A stretch of DNA of 64,000 bases from Gammaproteobacteria bacterium (GCA_026706385.1 JAPOYV010000133.1:1-64000), one strand, 5' to 3'. Counted from the first letter of the stretch, positions 45,914-56,787 are shown. Numbers and translations are program-made. Notes: generated from the sequence alone by a model not told the origin.

Positions 45914-46055
45914 TCGGCAAACGAAAATGAGGTCGGGCCGCGGGCGCCAAACGGGGCGGAATCCCGGGTTCGCACAAACGGCTCACCACCACCATTGCCT
46001 GACGGCCGCAAAAGCGTATAAGCAAAGGCAGCGTTTGGGTGGTCGAAGCCAATGA

Positions 46056-49000
46056 ATGCGAAGAATGCCTGCATCGCCCCCGCATAGCCGCAACGGACCC
46101 TGGACCGCCATCGCCGCAGCCGGGGCCGAAGACGAGACTGACGCGGTCCGTGCGCGGCTCGCCGACGTCCCGTTCAGCTACGCCGAGCGGCGCCGAGTCC
46201 TCGACCGCGCCCGGGAGCTGGTCGCGGGATGCCGTCGGCGTGCCGACGAACGGTCCCTTCTCGACCTCTTCCTGCAGGAGTTCGGGCTCTCCAACGAGGA
46301 GGGCATCGCGCTCATGTGCATCAGCGAGGCGCTGTTGCGCATTCCGGACGACCATACCGCCGAGGCGCTCATCGCGGAGAAGATCGCCACGGCCAACTGG
46401 GCCGAACACGTCGGCCAATCGGACTCGGTGTTCCTGAACGCCTCGACCTGGGCACTGATGCTGACCGGCAGCGTCATCGGACTCGGCGAGAGCATCACGG
46501 CCGATGTGCGGGGCTGGATCAACCGCCTTGCGGGTCGCCTCGGCGAGTCCGTCGCCCGCGCGGCGATGTCGAGAGCCGTACGCATCCTGGGAGCCGAATT
46601 CGTCCAAGGCCGGACGATCGAGGAGGCCTTGGTCCGCGCCGGCGGCCACCTCGCGTCCTTCGACATGCTCGGCGAGGGCGCCCGCACCTACGCCGATGCC
46701 GAACGCCACCGGGACGCCTACCTGCACGCGATCCACGCCATCGGCGACGCGTTTCCAGACGCCACGCCAAGCGGCGCTTCCGGGATCTCGATCAAGCTGT
46801 CCGCGCTGCACCCGCGATACGAGCCGCTGCAGGAGAAGCGCGTATTGGCCGAACTGAACGAAACCGCACGGCACCTCGCCGCCCTGGCCGCCTCGCGCAA
46901 CCTCCACCTCACCATCGACGCCGAGGAGGCCGAGAGGCTCGAGTTGTCCCTTGCGCTCTTCGAGATGCTCGCCAACGAACCCGGGTTGGAGGACTGGCGA
47001 GGTCTGGGGCTTGCGGTGCAGGCCTATTCGAAGCGCGCCGCCGCGGTAATCGATTGGCTCGCTGATCTCGGGCGGCCGGTCATGGTCCGCCTAGTCAAGG
47101 GCGCCTACTGGGACCACGAGATCAAGCGGGCACAGGTCGAAGGACTCGCCGGTTACCCGGTCTACACCCGCAAGCCGTCCACGGACCTGGGCTACATCGC
47201 CTGCGCGGCCCGGCTGTTCGCGAACCCGTCGCTCTACCCGCAGTTCGCCACCCACAACGCCTACACCGTCAGCGCGATCCTCCAGATCGCGTCCGGCACG
47301 GGCCGCGACTACGAATTCCAACGCCTGCACGGCATGGGCGAACTGCTCTACGACGAGGCGCGCCGACAGTTCGAGGACTTCCCACCGGTGCGCATCTACG
47401 CACCGGTCGGCCCCCACAAGGATCTCTTGGCGTACCTCGTGCGACGGCTGCTCGAGAACGGCGCCAACTCGTCCTTCGTCAACCGTTTCCTGGACGATCA
47501 GATCCCCGTCGCCGAACTGGTCCGCGACCCCATGACGGTCGTGACCGCCTACGACGCGGTCCCCCACCCCAAGATCCCGCTGCCTCGCGACCTCTTTGGT
47601 GGGGAACGCAAGAACTCCGCCGGCCTGGATCTGGGCGATGGCGCCACGGTCCGCACATTGCTAGCGAGCGCGCATCGCGGCGGCGACAAACTGGTGGACG
47701 CCGGAGAACGCGATGTGCCGGCTGCAGTTGCCCGCGCCGAGGCGGCCTTTCCCGCTTGGGAAGCGCGGCCGTCCAACGAACGGCGACTGTGCCTCGACCG
47801 GCTGGCGGACCTGATCGAGGCCGACCGACCCCGCTTTGTCGACCTGCTTGCTCGGGAAGCCGGGAAGACGCTGACGGATGCCGTGGCCGAGGTTCGCGAG
47901 GCCGCCGACTTCTGTCGCTACTACGGGAGCGAGTGCGAACGACTGTTCGGGCCGGGGGCCGCGCTTCCCGGGCCCACCGGCGAGGACAACCGGCTGACAC
48001 TTCGTGGTCGCGGCGTCTTCGCCTGCATCTCCCCCTGGAATTTCCCGCTGGCCATCTTCACCGGCCAAGCGGTCGCCGCCCTAGCCGCGGGAAACACTGT
48101 CGTCGCCAAACCGGCACCGCAGACCCCTGCCGTCGCCGGACATGTCGTGCGCTTGATGCACCAGGCCGGCGTCCCGCCCGACGCGGTCTGTCTCGCCGCG
48201 GCCGACTCGGCGATCGGTGCCCAGATCGTGGCCCACGAGCGCATCAATGGTGTGGCCTTCACCGGCTCCACGGCGACCGCCAAGACCATCCAGCGTGCGC
48301 TAGCCGACAAGGACGGGCCGATCGTCCCGCTGATCGCCGAAACCGGTGGCCAGAATGCGATGATCGTCGATTCCACGGCGTTGCTCGAACAGGTGGTCGA
48401 CGACGTGGTGGCGTCCGCGTTCCACTCCGCGGGGCAGCGCTGCTCCGCGCTGCGCGTGCTCTATATCCAGGACGACGTCGCCGAGCCGCTCATCGCGATG
48501 CTCGCCGGGGCCATGGACACGCTCATCCTCGGCGACCCGGCGGATCCTGCGACGGATGTCGGCCCCGTGATCGACGCCGACGCGCTTCGGCGACTCAACG
48601 CACATGTCGAGCACCTCAGCCACCGCATCCTGCACCGCTGCCATGTGCCCGACCAACTCGACGGCGCCTTTTGCCCACCCACCATGATCGAGATCGGTTC
48701 GATCGCCGATCTCGACGCCGAGCACTTCGGACCGATCCTGCACGTGGTGCGCTTCACATCGGCCGGCGTTCGCGCCGTGCTCGCCGACATCGCGGCGGTC
48801 GGTTTCGGGCTTACGCTCGGTGTCCACTCACGCATACAACGGCGCGCCGAGGACGTCATGGCCGCGGTCCATGCCGGCAACACGTACATCAACAGGGACA
48901 TGGTCGGCGCCGTTGTCGGCGTGCAACCCTTCGGCGGCGAAGGCCTGTCCGGCACAGGACCGAAGGCCGGTGGACCCCACTACCTCCCCCGCTTCGCCGT

Positions 49001-49070
49001 CGAACGAACCGTCACCTGGAACACGGTCGCCACGGGCGGCAACGCTAAGTTGCTGAGCCTCGACGATTGA
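46056..49070 (+). CDS. putA: Bifunctional proline dehydrogenase / glutamate semialdehyde dehydrogenase
   Basis: A 1004-residue enzyme converting proline to glutamate. The FAD proline dehydrogenase barrel occupies ~residues 80-480 (ISIKLSALHPRYE, MVRLVKGAYWDHEIKRAQ, FATHNAYTV, EFQRLHGMGE). The NAD aldehyde dehydrogenase fills ~540-990 (ISPWNFPLAIFTGQ, AETGGQNAMIVDS with the Glu, and SAGQRCSALRVLYI with the catalytic Cys). The N-terminal ribbon-helix-helix DNA-binding domain of trifunctional PutA is absent, so it should not autoregulate. ATG 46056 was used; ATG 46065 is close by. Confidence 0.95.
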   Translation: MRRMPASPPHSRNGPWTAIAAAGAEDETDAVRARLADVPFSYAERRRVLDRARELVAGCRRRADERSLLDLFLQEFGLSNEEGIALMCISEALLRIPDDHTAEALIAEKIATANWAEHVGQSDSVFLNASTWALMLTGSVIGLGESITADVRGWINRLAGRLGESVARAAMSRAVRILGAEFVQGRTIEEALVRAGGHLASFDMLGEGARTYADAERHRDAYLHAIHAIGDAFPDATPSGASGISIKLSALHPRYEPLQEKRVLAELNETARHLAALAASRNLHLTIDAEEAERLELSLALFEMLANEPGLEDWRGLGLAVQAYSKRAAAVIDWLADLGRPVMVRLVKGAYWDHEIKRAQVEGLAGYPVYTRKPSTDLGYIACAARLFANPSLYPQFATHNAYTVSAILQIASGTGRDYEFQRLHGMGELLYDEARRQFEDFPPVRIYAPVGPHKDLLAYLVRRLLENGANSSFVNRFLDDQIPVAELVRDPMTVVTAYDAVPHPKIPLPRDLFGGERKNSAGLDLGDGATVRTLLASAHRGGDKLVDAGERDVPAAVARAEAAFPAWEARPSNERRLCLDRLADLIEADRPRFVDLLAREAGKTLTDAVAEVREAADFCRYYGSECERLFGPGAALPGPTGEDNRLTLRGRGVFACISPWNFPLAIFTGQAVAALAAGNTVVAKPAPQTPAVAGHVVRLMHQAGVPPDAVCLAAADSAIGAQIVAHERINGVAFTGSTATAKTIQRALADKDGPIVPLIAETGGQNAMIVDSTALLEQVVDDVVASAFHSAGQRCSALRVLYIQDDVAEPLIAMLAGAMDTLILGDPADPATDVGPVIDADALRRLNAHVEHLSHRILHRCHVPDQLDGAFCPPTMIEIGSIADLDAEHFGPILHVVRFTSAGVRAVLADIAAVGFGLTLGVHSRIQRRAEDVMAAVHAGNTYINRDMVGAVVGVQPFGGEGLSGTGPKAGGPHYLPRFAVERTVTWNTVATGGNAKLLSLDD

Positions 49071-49131
49071 CACCAGTCGTGGCGCCGGACTGACGTACAC
49101 TGCAACCTGATCGAACGCTTGAGAGGCTCCC

Positions 49132-50214
49132 ATGAAAGCAGCCGTTCTACGCGAGGTGAACCAACCGCTGTCCATCGAAGACGTCAGCACCGCAGACCCG
49201 GGCCCGCGCGAAGTGCTCGTGCGCACGGCCGCTGCCGGGGTCTGCCACTCCGACCTGCATTTCCAGAACGGCTCGTACCCCTACCCGCTGCCGTCGGTGC
49301 TCGGGCACGAGTCAGCCGGCGTGGTCGAGCGGGTCGGCGCCGACGTGCACTACGTCAAACCCGGCGACCACGTCATCACCTGCCTGTCCGCGTTCTGCGG
49401 CCATTGTGAATACTGCCTGACGGGACGCATGGTGCTGTGCAACGAGCCCGAACTGTCCCGGCGTCCCAACGAGACGCCGCGCCTCTCCGCCGGCGGCGAG
49501 ACGATCAACCAGTTCCTCAACCTGTCGTCGTTCGCGGAAACCATGCTGGTGCATGAACATGCCATCGCCAAGATTCGCGAGGACATGCCGCTCGACCGCG
49601 CTGCGCTGATCGGCTGCGGGGTCACCACCGGGGTCGGCGCGGTCATCCACACCGCCGCCATCGAGCCCGGCAGCACGGTCGCTGTGATCGGCTGCGGCGG
49701 CGTTGGCCTGTCCTGCGTGAACGGCGCGGAGATCGCAGGCGCATCGCGCATCATCGCCATCGATACGGTCTCGTCGAAACTGGAACTGGCGCGCAAGTTC
49801 GGCGCCACTGACACCGTCAATGCCGCGGAAGTGGATGTCGTCGAAGCGATCCGGGAGATGACCGACGGCGGGGTGCACTACTCCTTCGAGGCGATCGGCC
49901 TCAAGGCCACCACCGAACAGGCCTTCAAGATCATCAAGAACGGCGGCACGGCGACCGTGATCGGCATGATCCCGGTGGGCACCATGGTCGAGATCCACGG
50001 GCCGGAGTTCCTGCGCGAGAAGACCTTGCAGGGGTCGAGCATGGGATCCAACCGTTTCCGCGTCGACATGCCGCGATTCGTCGACTTCTATCTCGACGGC
50101 CGGCTGCACCTGGACGACATGATCTCCGGCCGCATCGGGCTCGGCGACGTCAACGACGCGCTGCAGGCGTTGGAGACCGGGGAAGTGGCGCGCCAAGTGA
50201 TCATGTTCGACTGA
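49132..50214 (+). CDS. Zinc-dependent alcohol dehydrogenase (class III-like MDR)
   Basis: A 360-residue medium-chain dehydrogenase. GVCHSDLHFQNG and LGHESAGVVERVG carry the catalytic zinc ligands. CGHCEYCLTGRMVLC holds the four structural Cys, and VAVIGCGGVGLSCVNGA is the NAD-binding loop. The wording resembles the Zn-ADHs that oxidise long-chain or formaldehyde-type substrates. ATG 49132 lies 61 bases after putA on the same strand. Confidence 0.92.
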   Translation: MKAAVLREVNQPLSIEDVSTADPGPREVLVRTAAAGVCHSDLHFQNGSYPYPLPSVLGHESAGVVERVGADVHYVKPGDHVITCLSAFCGHCEYCLTGRMVLCNEPELSRRPNETPRLSAGGETINQFLNLSSFAETMLVHEHAIAKIREDMPLDRAALIGCGVTTGVGAVIHTAAIEPGSTVAVIGCGGVGLSCVNGAEIAGASRIIAIDTVSSKLELARKFGATDTVNAAEVDVVEAIREMTDGGVHYSFEAIGLKATTEQAFKIIKNGGTATVIGMIPVGTMVEIHGPEFLREKTLQGSSMGSNRFRVDMPRFVDFYLDGRLHLDDMISGRIGLGDVNDALQALETGEVARQVIMFD

Positions 50215-50236
50215 CGGCGGGCCTGCGGTGCGCGCT

Positions 50237-50311
50237 TGGAGCGGGCGATGGGAGTCGAACCCACGTCACCAGCTTGGGAAGCTGGGGTAATGACCGTTAT
50301 ACGACGCCCGC
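50237..50311 (-). tRNA. tRNA-Gly (anticodon CCC)
   Basis: On the minus strand the 7-bp acceptor stem GCGGGCG/CGCCCGC closes a cloverleaf. The anticodon stem is CCAGC/GCTGG with loop TTCCCAA (anticodon CCC, reading GGG), and the T arm contains GGTTCGACTCC. U73 is followed by an encoded CCA, as is typical for gammaproteobacteria. It sits between the alcohol dehydrogenase and glycine cleavage genes. Confidence 0.96.
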
Positions 50312-50347
50312 TTCGACGCGAGATTATGGCTACGCTCCGACGCCGCC

Positions 50348-51841
50348 TCAACCGCCTGTCCGGAACGACAGATCGAGCTCCCGCGCCGCCTTGACGTCGT
50401 CCAAGCGGGTCACGGGCAGCGTGTGTGGCGCGGTCCTGACCAACTCCGGCTCGCGCTCCACCTCGTCGCGAATCCGGATCAGGGCTTCGACGAAGCGATC
50501 GAGTTCCTCGGGCGTCTCGGTCTCGGTGGGTTCGATCAGGAAGCACTCCGGCACCAGCAGCGGGAAATACGTCGTCGGCGCATGGCAGCCGTAGTCGAGC
50601 AATCGCTTGGCGATATCCATGGCCGTGACGCCCTGGGTCTTGGCCTCCTCGCGGAACGTGACGATGAATTCGTGGCTCGCCCGGCGCGTGGGATAGGCCA
50701 GTTCGAGGCCGGCCTCGCGCAACCGCTCCATCAGGTAGTTGGCGTTGAGCGTCGCGTACTCGCCCACGCGACGCATGCCCTCGCGACCGAGCATTTGCGC
50801 GTACGCGAGTGCGCGCAGCAGGATCCCGGCGTTGCCCATGAACGCCGACAGGCGACCGATGCTCTGCGGGCGGTCGTCCACCGTGAGCCAGCGGTAGACG
50901 TCGTGCCCCGACCCGTCCGTGTCACGTGCCACGTACGGCGTGGGCAGGAACGGCAACAGCCGCTCGCCGGCGGCGACGGGACCCGAACCCGGCCCGCCGC
51001 CACCGTGGGGTGTCGCGAACGTCTTGTGCAGGTTCATGTGCAGCACGTCGAATCCCATGTCCCCGGGGCGCGCCTTGCCGAGGATCGCGTTCAGGTTGGC
51101 GCCGTCGTAGTACAGGAGCCCGCCGGCGTCGTGCACGATGGCGGCGATCTCGACGATGCGCCGTTCGAAGACGCCGCAGGTCGACGGGTTGGTGAGCATG
51201 ATGCCGGCCGTATGCGGACCGACGACGGCCTTCAGCGCCTCGATGTCGACATCGCCGTCGGCGCCGACGGCCACTTCGCGGGCCTGGTAGCCGCACATAA
51301 CGGCCGTCGCCGGGTTCGTGCCGTGGGCCGCCGTAGGCACTAGGATCTCGCTACGCTCATCGTCGTGTCGGGCGTCGTGGTAGGCGCGGATCATGGCGAC
51401 ACCGGCGAACTCGCCCTGCGCGCCCGCCATCGGCGTCAACGACACGGCCGCCATGCCGGTGACCACCTTCAGCGTCTCCTGGAGTTCGTATAGGCACGCG
51501 AGGAATCCCTGGCTCAGGGCGTCGGGTGCGAGGGGATGCCGTTCGAGGAATCCGGGGAGGCTCGCCGCCCGGTGCGCACCGCGCGGGTTGTACTTCATCG
51601 TGCACGAACCGAGGGGGTAGAACTGGTTGTCGATCGAGAAGTTGCATCGCGACAGGTTGGTGTAGTGGCGCACGGCCTGCAGCTCCGAGACCGCCGGCAA
51701 CGCCGGACCACTGGCGCGCAGGCAGTCGGCTGGCAAGTCGCTGACATCGCCATCCGGCGCGAGTTGAGCATGCGCGCGACGACCCGGCGCACCGATATCG
51801 AAGATCGTCGTCGTTCCGACGGCCGGCGCGCGCTCGCTCAT
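50348..51841 (-). CDS. gcvPB: Glycine dehydrogenase (decarboxylating) subunit 2
   Basis: A 497-residue PLP subunit of the split P-protein. [40 protein letters not shown] and [19 protein letters not shown] (Schiff-base Lys) are diagnostic. It is the last gene of ubiH-like/gcvT/gcvH/gcvPA/gcvPB and overlaps gcvPA by four bases (ATGA). The two-subunit P-protein contrasts with the single-chain GcvP of E. coli. Confidence 0.96.
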   Translation of the reverse strand: MSERAPAVGTTTIFDIGAPGRRAHAQLAPDGDVSDLPADCLRASGPALPAVSELQAVRHYTNLSRCNFSIDNQFYPLGSCTMKYNPRGAHRAASLPGFLERHPLAPDALSQGFLACLYELQETLKVVTGMAAVSLTPMAGAQGEFAGVAMIRAYHDARHDDERSEILVPTAAHGTNPATAVMCGYQAREVAVGADGDVDIEALKAVVGPHTAGIMLTNPSTCGVFERRIVEIAAIVHDAGGLLYYDGANLNAILGKARPGDMGFDVLHMNLHKTFATPHGGGGPGSGPVAAGERLLPFLPTPYVARDTDGSGHDVYRWLTVDDRPQSIGRLSAFMGNAGILLRALAYAQMLGREGMRRVGEYATLNANYLMERLREAGLELAYPTRRASHEFIVTFREEAKTQGVTAMDIAKRLLDYGCHAPTTYFPLLVPECFLIEPTETETPEELDRFVEALIRIRDEVEREPELVRTAPHTLPVTRLDDVKAARELDLSFRTGG

Positions 51842-53217
51842 CGCGCAAGCGCCTCCGCAAGCGCCTGCCGGAACGCGGCGATATCCGCATCCGTGCGCTT
51901 TTCGGTCGCGCACACCAAGAGACAGTGGTCGAGTTCCGGGTGGAGTTGGCCTAGCGGAAGCCCTCCCACCACACCCGACGCCGCAAGCGTCTCGGCAACC
52001 GGGCCGGCGGGCCGACCGATGTCGATCACGGCCTCGTGGAAGAACGGACCCGAAAACCGCGACGTCACCGACTCCATGCTCGTCAAGGCGTCCACGAGGT
52101 CGCGCGTCCGGGCGTGGCAACGGGCGGCTGTCCGACGCAAGCCCTCGGCGCCCATCAAAGCGAGGTAGACCGTCGCCGCCGTCACCAGCAGGCCTTGGTT
52201 GGTGCAGATATTCGACGTCGCCTTGGCGCGTCGAATGTGCTGCTCGCGCGCTTGCAGCGTCAAGGTGAAACCGGGGCGACCGAGACTGTCCACCGTGCGG
52301 CCGACGATCCGACCCGGCAACTGCCGCACAAGCCGCTGGCGGGTACAAAGGAAGCCGAACGAAGGCCCTCCGGAGGCCATCGGGATGCCGAGCGGCTGGC
52401 CATCGCCGCAGACAATGTCGGCCCCGTCGTCGCCCCACTCGCCCGGTGGCTTGAGCAGGGCCAAGGCCGTGGGGTTGACCACGCCGATCAGTAGCGCCCC
52501 GTGGCTCGCCGCCCACGCCGTGACCTCGTCGACCCGCTCGATCAAACCCAAGAAATTCGGCTGCTGGACGACGACGGCCGCGGGGGCGGGTCCGGCCGCC
52601 AGGGCGTCGAGGTCCGTGCGCCCGTCGGCGGCGATCAAAGGCTCGCCGATCTCGATGCCCTGGTTGCGGGTGATCGTCCGCGCCGCATCGAGGTACAAAG
52701 GGTGGCACGCACCCGCGACGGCGATGTGCACCGGGGCGCTGTCGCGAGCGCCGCCTTGCCGCTGCCGTCGACGGCTGGCGCGCACGGCCATCAGCACGGA
52801 CTCGCCCAGGGCCGATCCGCCGTCGTAGACCGAGGCGTTGGTGACGTCCATGGCGGTGAGCGCGGTCATCATCGACTGGTATTCGTAGATGACTTGCAAC
52901 GTGCCTTGGCTGGCCTCCGCCTGGTACGGCGTGTACGCCGTCATGAACTCGCCGCGGCTGGCGATATCCCACACCGCAGCGGGGATGTGATGGTCGTAGC
53001 ACCCGGCGCCGGTGAAGCAAGGGCCGGTCTGATCGCGTCTGGCGCGCCCGGACATCGCCGCGAGCATGTCCATTTCCCCGACGCCATCGGCCAATGGACC
53101 GAAGTCGGCGCGCATCAGGTCCGTGTCGATCTCGTCGAACAGCTCGTCGATCGACGCGGCACCGATCCGCGCAAGCATCGTCCGCGTGTCCTCGGCCGTA
53201 TGCGGGATGAATGGCAT
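51838..53217 (-). CDS. gcvPA: Glycine dehydrogenase (decarboxylating) subunit 1
   Basis: A 459-residue partner subunit of the split P-protein. [54 protein letters not shown] and [18 protein letters not shown] are standard landmarks. It lies 20 bases after gcvH and overlaps gcvPB by four bases. Confidence 0.96.
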   Translation of the reverse strand: MPFIPHTAEDTRTMLARIGAASIDELFDEIDTDLMRADFGPLADGVGEMDMLAAMSGRARRDQTGPCFTGAGCYDHHIPAAVWDIASRGEFMTAYTPYQAEASQGTLQVIYEYQSMMTALTAMDVTNASVYDGGSALGESVLMAVRASRRRQRQGGARDSAPVHIAVAGACHPLYLDAARTITRNQGIEIGEPLIAADGRTDLDALAAGPAPAAVVVQQPNFLGLIERVDEVTAWAASHGALLIGVVNPTALALLKPPGEWGDDGADIVCGDGQPLGIPMASGGPSFGFLCTRQRLVRQLPGRIVGRTVDSLGRPGFTLTLQAREQHIRRAKATSNICTNQGLLVTAATVYLALMGAEGLRRTAARCHARTRDLVDALTSMESVTSRFSGPFFHEAVIDIGRPAGPVAETLAASGVVGGLPLGQLHPELDHCLLVCATEKRTDADIAAFRQALAEALAR

Positions 53218-53237
53218 GGAAGGAAGGCTCGCCCTGC

Positions 53238-53639
53238 TTAGGACTCGCGCGCCTCGCCCGTCTCGCAGTGGTCCTGGTAGGCGTCGGCAGCCATCAGGTT
53301 GTCGAGTTCGCCCGAGTCGAGCGGCTCGAGCTTGAAGAACCAGCCATCCCCGTAAGGATCCTGGTTGACGCGCTCCGGCGCGTCCTCGAGGCCGTCGTTG
53401 ATGGCCACGACTGTCCCCGACACCGGTGCGTAGATGTCCGAGGCCGCCTTGACCGACTCCACAACCGCGATTTCGGCACCGGCGGCGACCTCCTGGTCGA
53501 GCTCAGGCAACTCGACATACACGACGTCCCCCAAGGCGTCCTGGGCGAAGTCGCTGATCCCGACGGTCACTACCCCGTCCCGGAGTTGCGCCCATTCGTG
53601 GGTCGCGGCGTAACGCAATTCGGCTGGCGTCTCACTCAT
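53238..53639 (-). CDS. gcvH: Glycine cleavage system H protein
   Basis: A 133-residue lipoyl carrier that shuttles the aminomethyl group between P, T and L proteins. [17 protein letters not shown] carries the lipoylated Lys; ATHEWAQL and [21 protein letters not shown] are family landmarks. ATG 53639 was chosen although the frame extends upstream into gcvT. Confidence 0.96.
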   Translation of the reverse strand: MSETPAELRYAATHEWAQLRDGVVTVGISDFAQDALGDVVYVELPELDQEVAAGAEIAVVESVKAASDIYAPVSGTVVAINDGLEDAPERVNQDPYGDGWFFKLEPLDSGELDNLMAADAYQDHCETGEARES

Positions 53640-53649
53640 CGCTGGTCTC

Positions 53650-54720
53650 TTATTGGAAAGCCCGTTTACCGTCCCGCACGAACGGTGGTCGAACGATGCG
53701 CGCGGGCACGGATGCGGCGCGAATCTTGACGGTGCAGTCTCCCGCGGCCCCCCGCGGCAGGCGCGCAAGGGCGATACTGTACCCCAAGGTCGGCGAGAAC
53801 ACGCCGCTGGTGACGACACCGTCACCGGCGTTGGTCGCCACCTCGTAGCCGTGGCGCATCACGCCCTTGGCGCTGAGTACGACACCCCTGAGAACGCGGG
53901 CTGGCTTCTCGGCACGTTGCCGTGCCAGCGTCGCACGACCGATGAAATCGCGATCCTCGGGCGCCCAGGCAACGGTCCAAGCGAGGTTGGACTCAAGCGG
54001 CGTCACGTGTTCGCCCATGTCCTGGCCATACAGGTTTAGACCGGCTTCCAGGCGCAAAGTGTCGCGCGCCGCCAGCCCCGCCGGTGTCACGCCGGCCGCC
54101 TTCAGCCGACGCCAAAGCGCCACCGCCTCCGCGGCTGGCAGCAGGACCTCGACGCCGTCCTCGCCCGTGTAGCCGGTGCGCGCGACCATCCACGCGTCTC
54201 GTTCCAGGAACGAGAACGAGTCCAAGTCATCGGTGTCGATGCCAGTCGCCGCGGCGAATCGTGCGCGTGCCTGCGGACCTTGCACGGCGACCATGGCGAT
54301 GTCCGTGCGTTCGCGCATCTCGACATCCATCGCGTTCGCACGGCCGCGCAGCCAGTTCAGCACCTTGTCGCGGGTCGAGGCGTTGACGACGGCGCGGTAG
54401 CCCGCGTCACGACCGTACACGATGAGGTCGTCGATGATGCCCCCGTCCGCATTCAGGAGTACTCCGTAGACCGCTTTGCCGGGAACTGCCTTCGCGGGGT
54501 CGTTGGCCATCGTGAGGCGCAACAACCGCAAGGCGTCGGCACCGGCGACGTCGATTACCGTCATGTGCGACACGTCGAACATCCCAGCGGCGCCGCGTAC
54601 CGCGTGGTGCTCCGCGATCTGCGAGCCGTAGTGCAGCGGCATCGCCCAGCCGGCGAAAGGGGCCATGCGGGCGTCGGCCCCGACGTGTTCGCCGTATAGC
54701 GGGGTTTTCCTTTCGCTCAC
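53650..54720 (-). CDS. gcvT: Glycine cleavage system T protein (aminomethyltransferase)
   Basis: A 356-residue folate-dependent enzyme. [48 protein letters not shown] and [17 protein letters not shown] are characteristic. GTG 54720, with AAGGGAAG upstream, begins two bases after the UbiH-like stop, so the five genes form one transcription unit. Confidence 0.95.
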   Translation of the reverse strand: MSERKTPLYGEHVGADARMAPFAGWAMPLHYGSQIAEHHAVRGAAGMFDVSHMTVIDVAGADALRLLRLTMANDPAKAVPGKAVYGVLLNADGGIIDDLIVYGRDAGYRAVVNASTRDKVLNWLRGRANAMDVEMRERTDIAMVAVQGPQARARFAAATGIDTDDLDSFSFLERDAWMVARTGYTGEDGVEVLLPAAEAVALWRRLKAAGVTPAGLAARDTLRLEAGLNLYGQDMGEHVTPLESNLAWTVAWAPEDRDFIGRATLARQRAEKPARVLRGVVLSAKGVMRHGYEVATNAGDGVVTSGVFSPTLGYSIALARLPRGAAGDCTVKIRAASVPARIVRPPFVRDGKRAFQ

Positions 54721-54722
54721 GC

Positions 54723-55961
54723 TTAACTTCCCTTCGCGGACTTGGGGCCTTCGCCGAAATCGGCCAATGGCCCCAGGCCAAAAGCTTCGCGAATGAGGTG
54801 CGCCTTGACGTTGGGCGAAGCGTCGATGCGGCGGATGGTGGCGTTGCGGGCCAGCCGCATCCACGGGTTCGCCGCGTTTGCGCCGCAGTAGGCGGTCAGC
54901 AGGGCCCGCATGGCGGCGATCATGACCTTCGAGCGGACCCGGCGGGCGCGGGCGAAGTCGCCCCATCGGCCCGCGGCACCGAGGTCGCCGCCTGCGGCGG
55001 CCTGTGCAGCAAGCGCGCGCACGTCCTCCAAGCCGACGTTGACCCCCTGACCGGCAAGAGGATGCAGGGTCCGCGCGGCATCCCCGATGATGAGCGTGCG
55101 CGGCGACGGGTTGAGGTCCGCGGCCAAGGTCTGTTGCAGCGGGAAGGAGACCCGGCGATCGACCGCTTCGAAACCGTCCGTGACGCCTTCGGTTTCCTCG
55201 GCAAGCGCAGCGATGAATGCCGCGTCGTCGAGCGCAGCCAGGCGCGTGCTAACCGACTCGGACGCGCTCCAGATCACGGCGACGTGGTGCTCGTCGGTCA
55301 ACGGCAGCAAGGCCACCGGGCCCGTTGCGCCGAAGCGTTGCCAAGCCGTGTCGCCGTGGGGGCGCCGGGTCTTGGCGATCGTCGCGAGGGCGCGTTGCAT
55401 GCCGTGCCTGGGCGTCGGCTCACGGCGGACGGCGACCCCGGAGAGCGCCCTGACAACGCTGCTCTCGCCGTCCGCCGCGACCAGCAACCGTGCGGAGACG
55501 GTGCTCCCGCGCTCGCCAGCAGGCACGTCCTCAAGGGCCAAGGTCATGTGGCCCGGGCTCGCATCGACTCCCACGACGGAAGTCGGCGCGAAAAGGGTCA
55601 AGCGCCGCTCCGCGGCGCCCCACAACGCCGCGGTGATGTCGCTGTTTTCCGCGACCCGGGCGAGGGCACCCGGGTGCTCGAAGGTCAGCGACGACGTCCC
55701 GTCGAATTCCCAGACGTGCATCGCACGGATCGGCGCCATGACGTCCAGATCGGCTCCCAGATCGCAGACGAACGCCGCCGCGTCAGGCGTCAGGGCCAAC
55801 GTGCGGATGTCGAAGCCCAAGGCGCCGCGCTGCCGAGTGGGCGGGGTCCTCTCCACCAACGCCACGCGGTGACCGGCCGACGCCAACGCCAGCGCGGCGG
55901 CCAGCCCGACGATGCCGCCGCCGACGATGGCGGCATCATGGATGTTCTCTGTCGCAGCCAT
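54723..55961 (-). CDS. UbiH/UbiI/VisC-family FAD-dependent ubiquinone hydroxylase
   Basis: A 412-residue flavoprotein monooxygenase. AIVGGGIVGLAAALALASAG binds FAD; LLVAADGESSVVRAL and LIIGDAARTLHPLAGQGVNVGLEDV are the family motifs. Its position directly upstream of gcvT matches ubiI in E. coli, so a ring hydroxylation in ubiquinone synthesis is likely; whether C5 or C6 cannot be told. Confidence 0.9.
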   Translation of the reverse strand: MAATENIHDAAIVGGGIVGLAAALALASAGHRVALVERTPPTRQRGALGFDIRTLALTPDAAAFVCDLGADLDVMAPIRAMHVWEFDGTSSLTFEHPGALARVAENSDITAALWGAAERRLTLFAPTSVVGVDASPGHMTLALEDVPAGERGSTVSARLLVAADGESSVVRALSGVAVRREPTPRHGMQRALATIAKTRRPHGDTAWQRFGATGPVALLPLTDEHHVAVIWSASESVSTRLAALDDAAFIAALAEETEGVTDGFEAVDRRVSFPLQQTLAADLNPSPRTLIIGDAARTLHPLAGQGVNVGLEDVRALAAQAAAGGDLGAAGRWGDFARARRVRSKVMIAAMRALLTAYCGANAANPWMRLARNATIRRIDASPNVKAHLIREAFGLGPLADFGEGPKSAKGS

Positions 55962-56122
55962 GGCGGGAGTCTAAGCGCGTCGCGGGCACGAGGCGAACAG
56001 GCGAAGCGTCCCGTCACCGACAATAGGTCGGCCGCAGCCCTTCACAGCATTGTGGATCAAGGGCACAATGACTCGGACGAGGGCGCATGCGTTCTTGGCT
56101 TAAGAAACTTGTTTGAGTGGTC

Positions 56123-56419
56123 ATGGAAGAGACGACTACCGCGGCTTTGACATCCCGCATTGACGACCTCATAGCCCTCTGCGCAACCCTTGCCCGAGAG
56201 AACCAGGCACTGCAAAAGGAGCAGGCTGCCTGGCGGGCGGAACGGGCAAGGCTCATCGAACGCAACGAACTGGCAAAGAGCAAGATCGACGCGATGATCG
56301 GCCGGCTGCGCAGCCTCGATGAGCCTGATGCGGCGGGCGGGCAGACCAACATGGCCGTGGGGGATGGGTCCGCTCCCGACGCCGTCACCGAGCGTGGGCC
56401 GACCGAGCACGGGCGCTGA
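56123..56419 (+). CDS. Small coiled-coil protein (TIGR02449-like)
   Basis: A 98-residue protein. A long N-terminal helix (SRIDDLIALCATLARENQAL and onwards) is predicted coiled coil, and RNELAKSKIDAMIGRLRSL is typical of the short ZapB-like proteins that precede zapA in many gammaproteobacteria. The role is probably structural. ATG 56123 was chosen; a GTG two codons earlier is in frame. Confidence 0.8.
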   Translation: MEETTTAALTSRIDDLIALCATLARENQALQKEQAAWRAERARLIERNELAKSKIDAMIGRLRSLDEPDAAGGQTNMAVGDGSAPDAVTERGPTEHGR

Positions 56420-56441
56420 CCAAGCGGGTTAGGAGAACGAC

Positions 56442-56738
56442 GTGTCGAAAACCACGATTGCGGTAGAGATCCTCGACCACGAGTACCAAGTCCGCTGCGA
56501 CGAGATCGAGGTCAACGATCTGATCGCATCCGCCCATCATCTCGATGCGCGCATGCGCGATGTGCACGACGACGGCAAGGTGTTCGGCCTGGACCGGATC
56601 GCGGTCATCGCGGCCCTCAACATCGCCCACGACAACTTGCGCTTGCGCAATCAGCTCGAGGCGTTGAACGGCGATGTCGCCAAGATGACCGACCGTGTCG
56701 AAAGCGCCCTAGCCAAACTGCAACCCACCCAATCCTAG
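56442..56738 (+). CDS. zapA: Cell division protein ZapA
   Basis: A 98-residue FtsZ-ring stabiliser. VEILDHEYQVRC is the N-terminal strand, LDRIAVIAALNIAHDNLRL the family helix, and a coiled coil follows. The GTG start is preceded by AGGAG. The zapA-6S RNA-fau order is conserved in gammaproteobacteria. Confidence 0.93.
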   Translation: MSKTTIAVEILDHEYQVRCDEIEVNDLIASAHHLDARMRDVHDDGKVFGLDRIAVIAALNIAHDNLRLRNQLEALNGDVAKMTDRVESALAKLQPTQS

Positions 56739-56775
56739 GCCCGCCGCCTTTTTTCATCGCCACGACCGGGCAAGC

Positions 56776-56781
56776 TATACT
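56776..56781 (+). promoter_or_regulatory. -10 element of the 6S RNA promoter
   Basis: TATACT ends six bases before the predicted 6S RNA start at 56788. The -35 region (around 56753-56758, TTCATC) is weak. Confidence 0.6.
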
Positions 56782-56787
56782 TGGGGC

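Noticed and set aside
50220..50340. tRNA-Gly as an integration site for a mobile island
   Set aside because: No integrase, direct repeat of the tRNA end or foreign composition is seen on either side; both neighbours are core genes.
54798..56150. A 450-codon plus-strand frame opposite the UbiH-like gene
   Set aside because: No recognisable protein features; the FAD-hydroxylase motifs are unmistakable on the minus strand.
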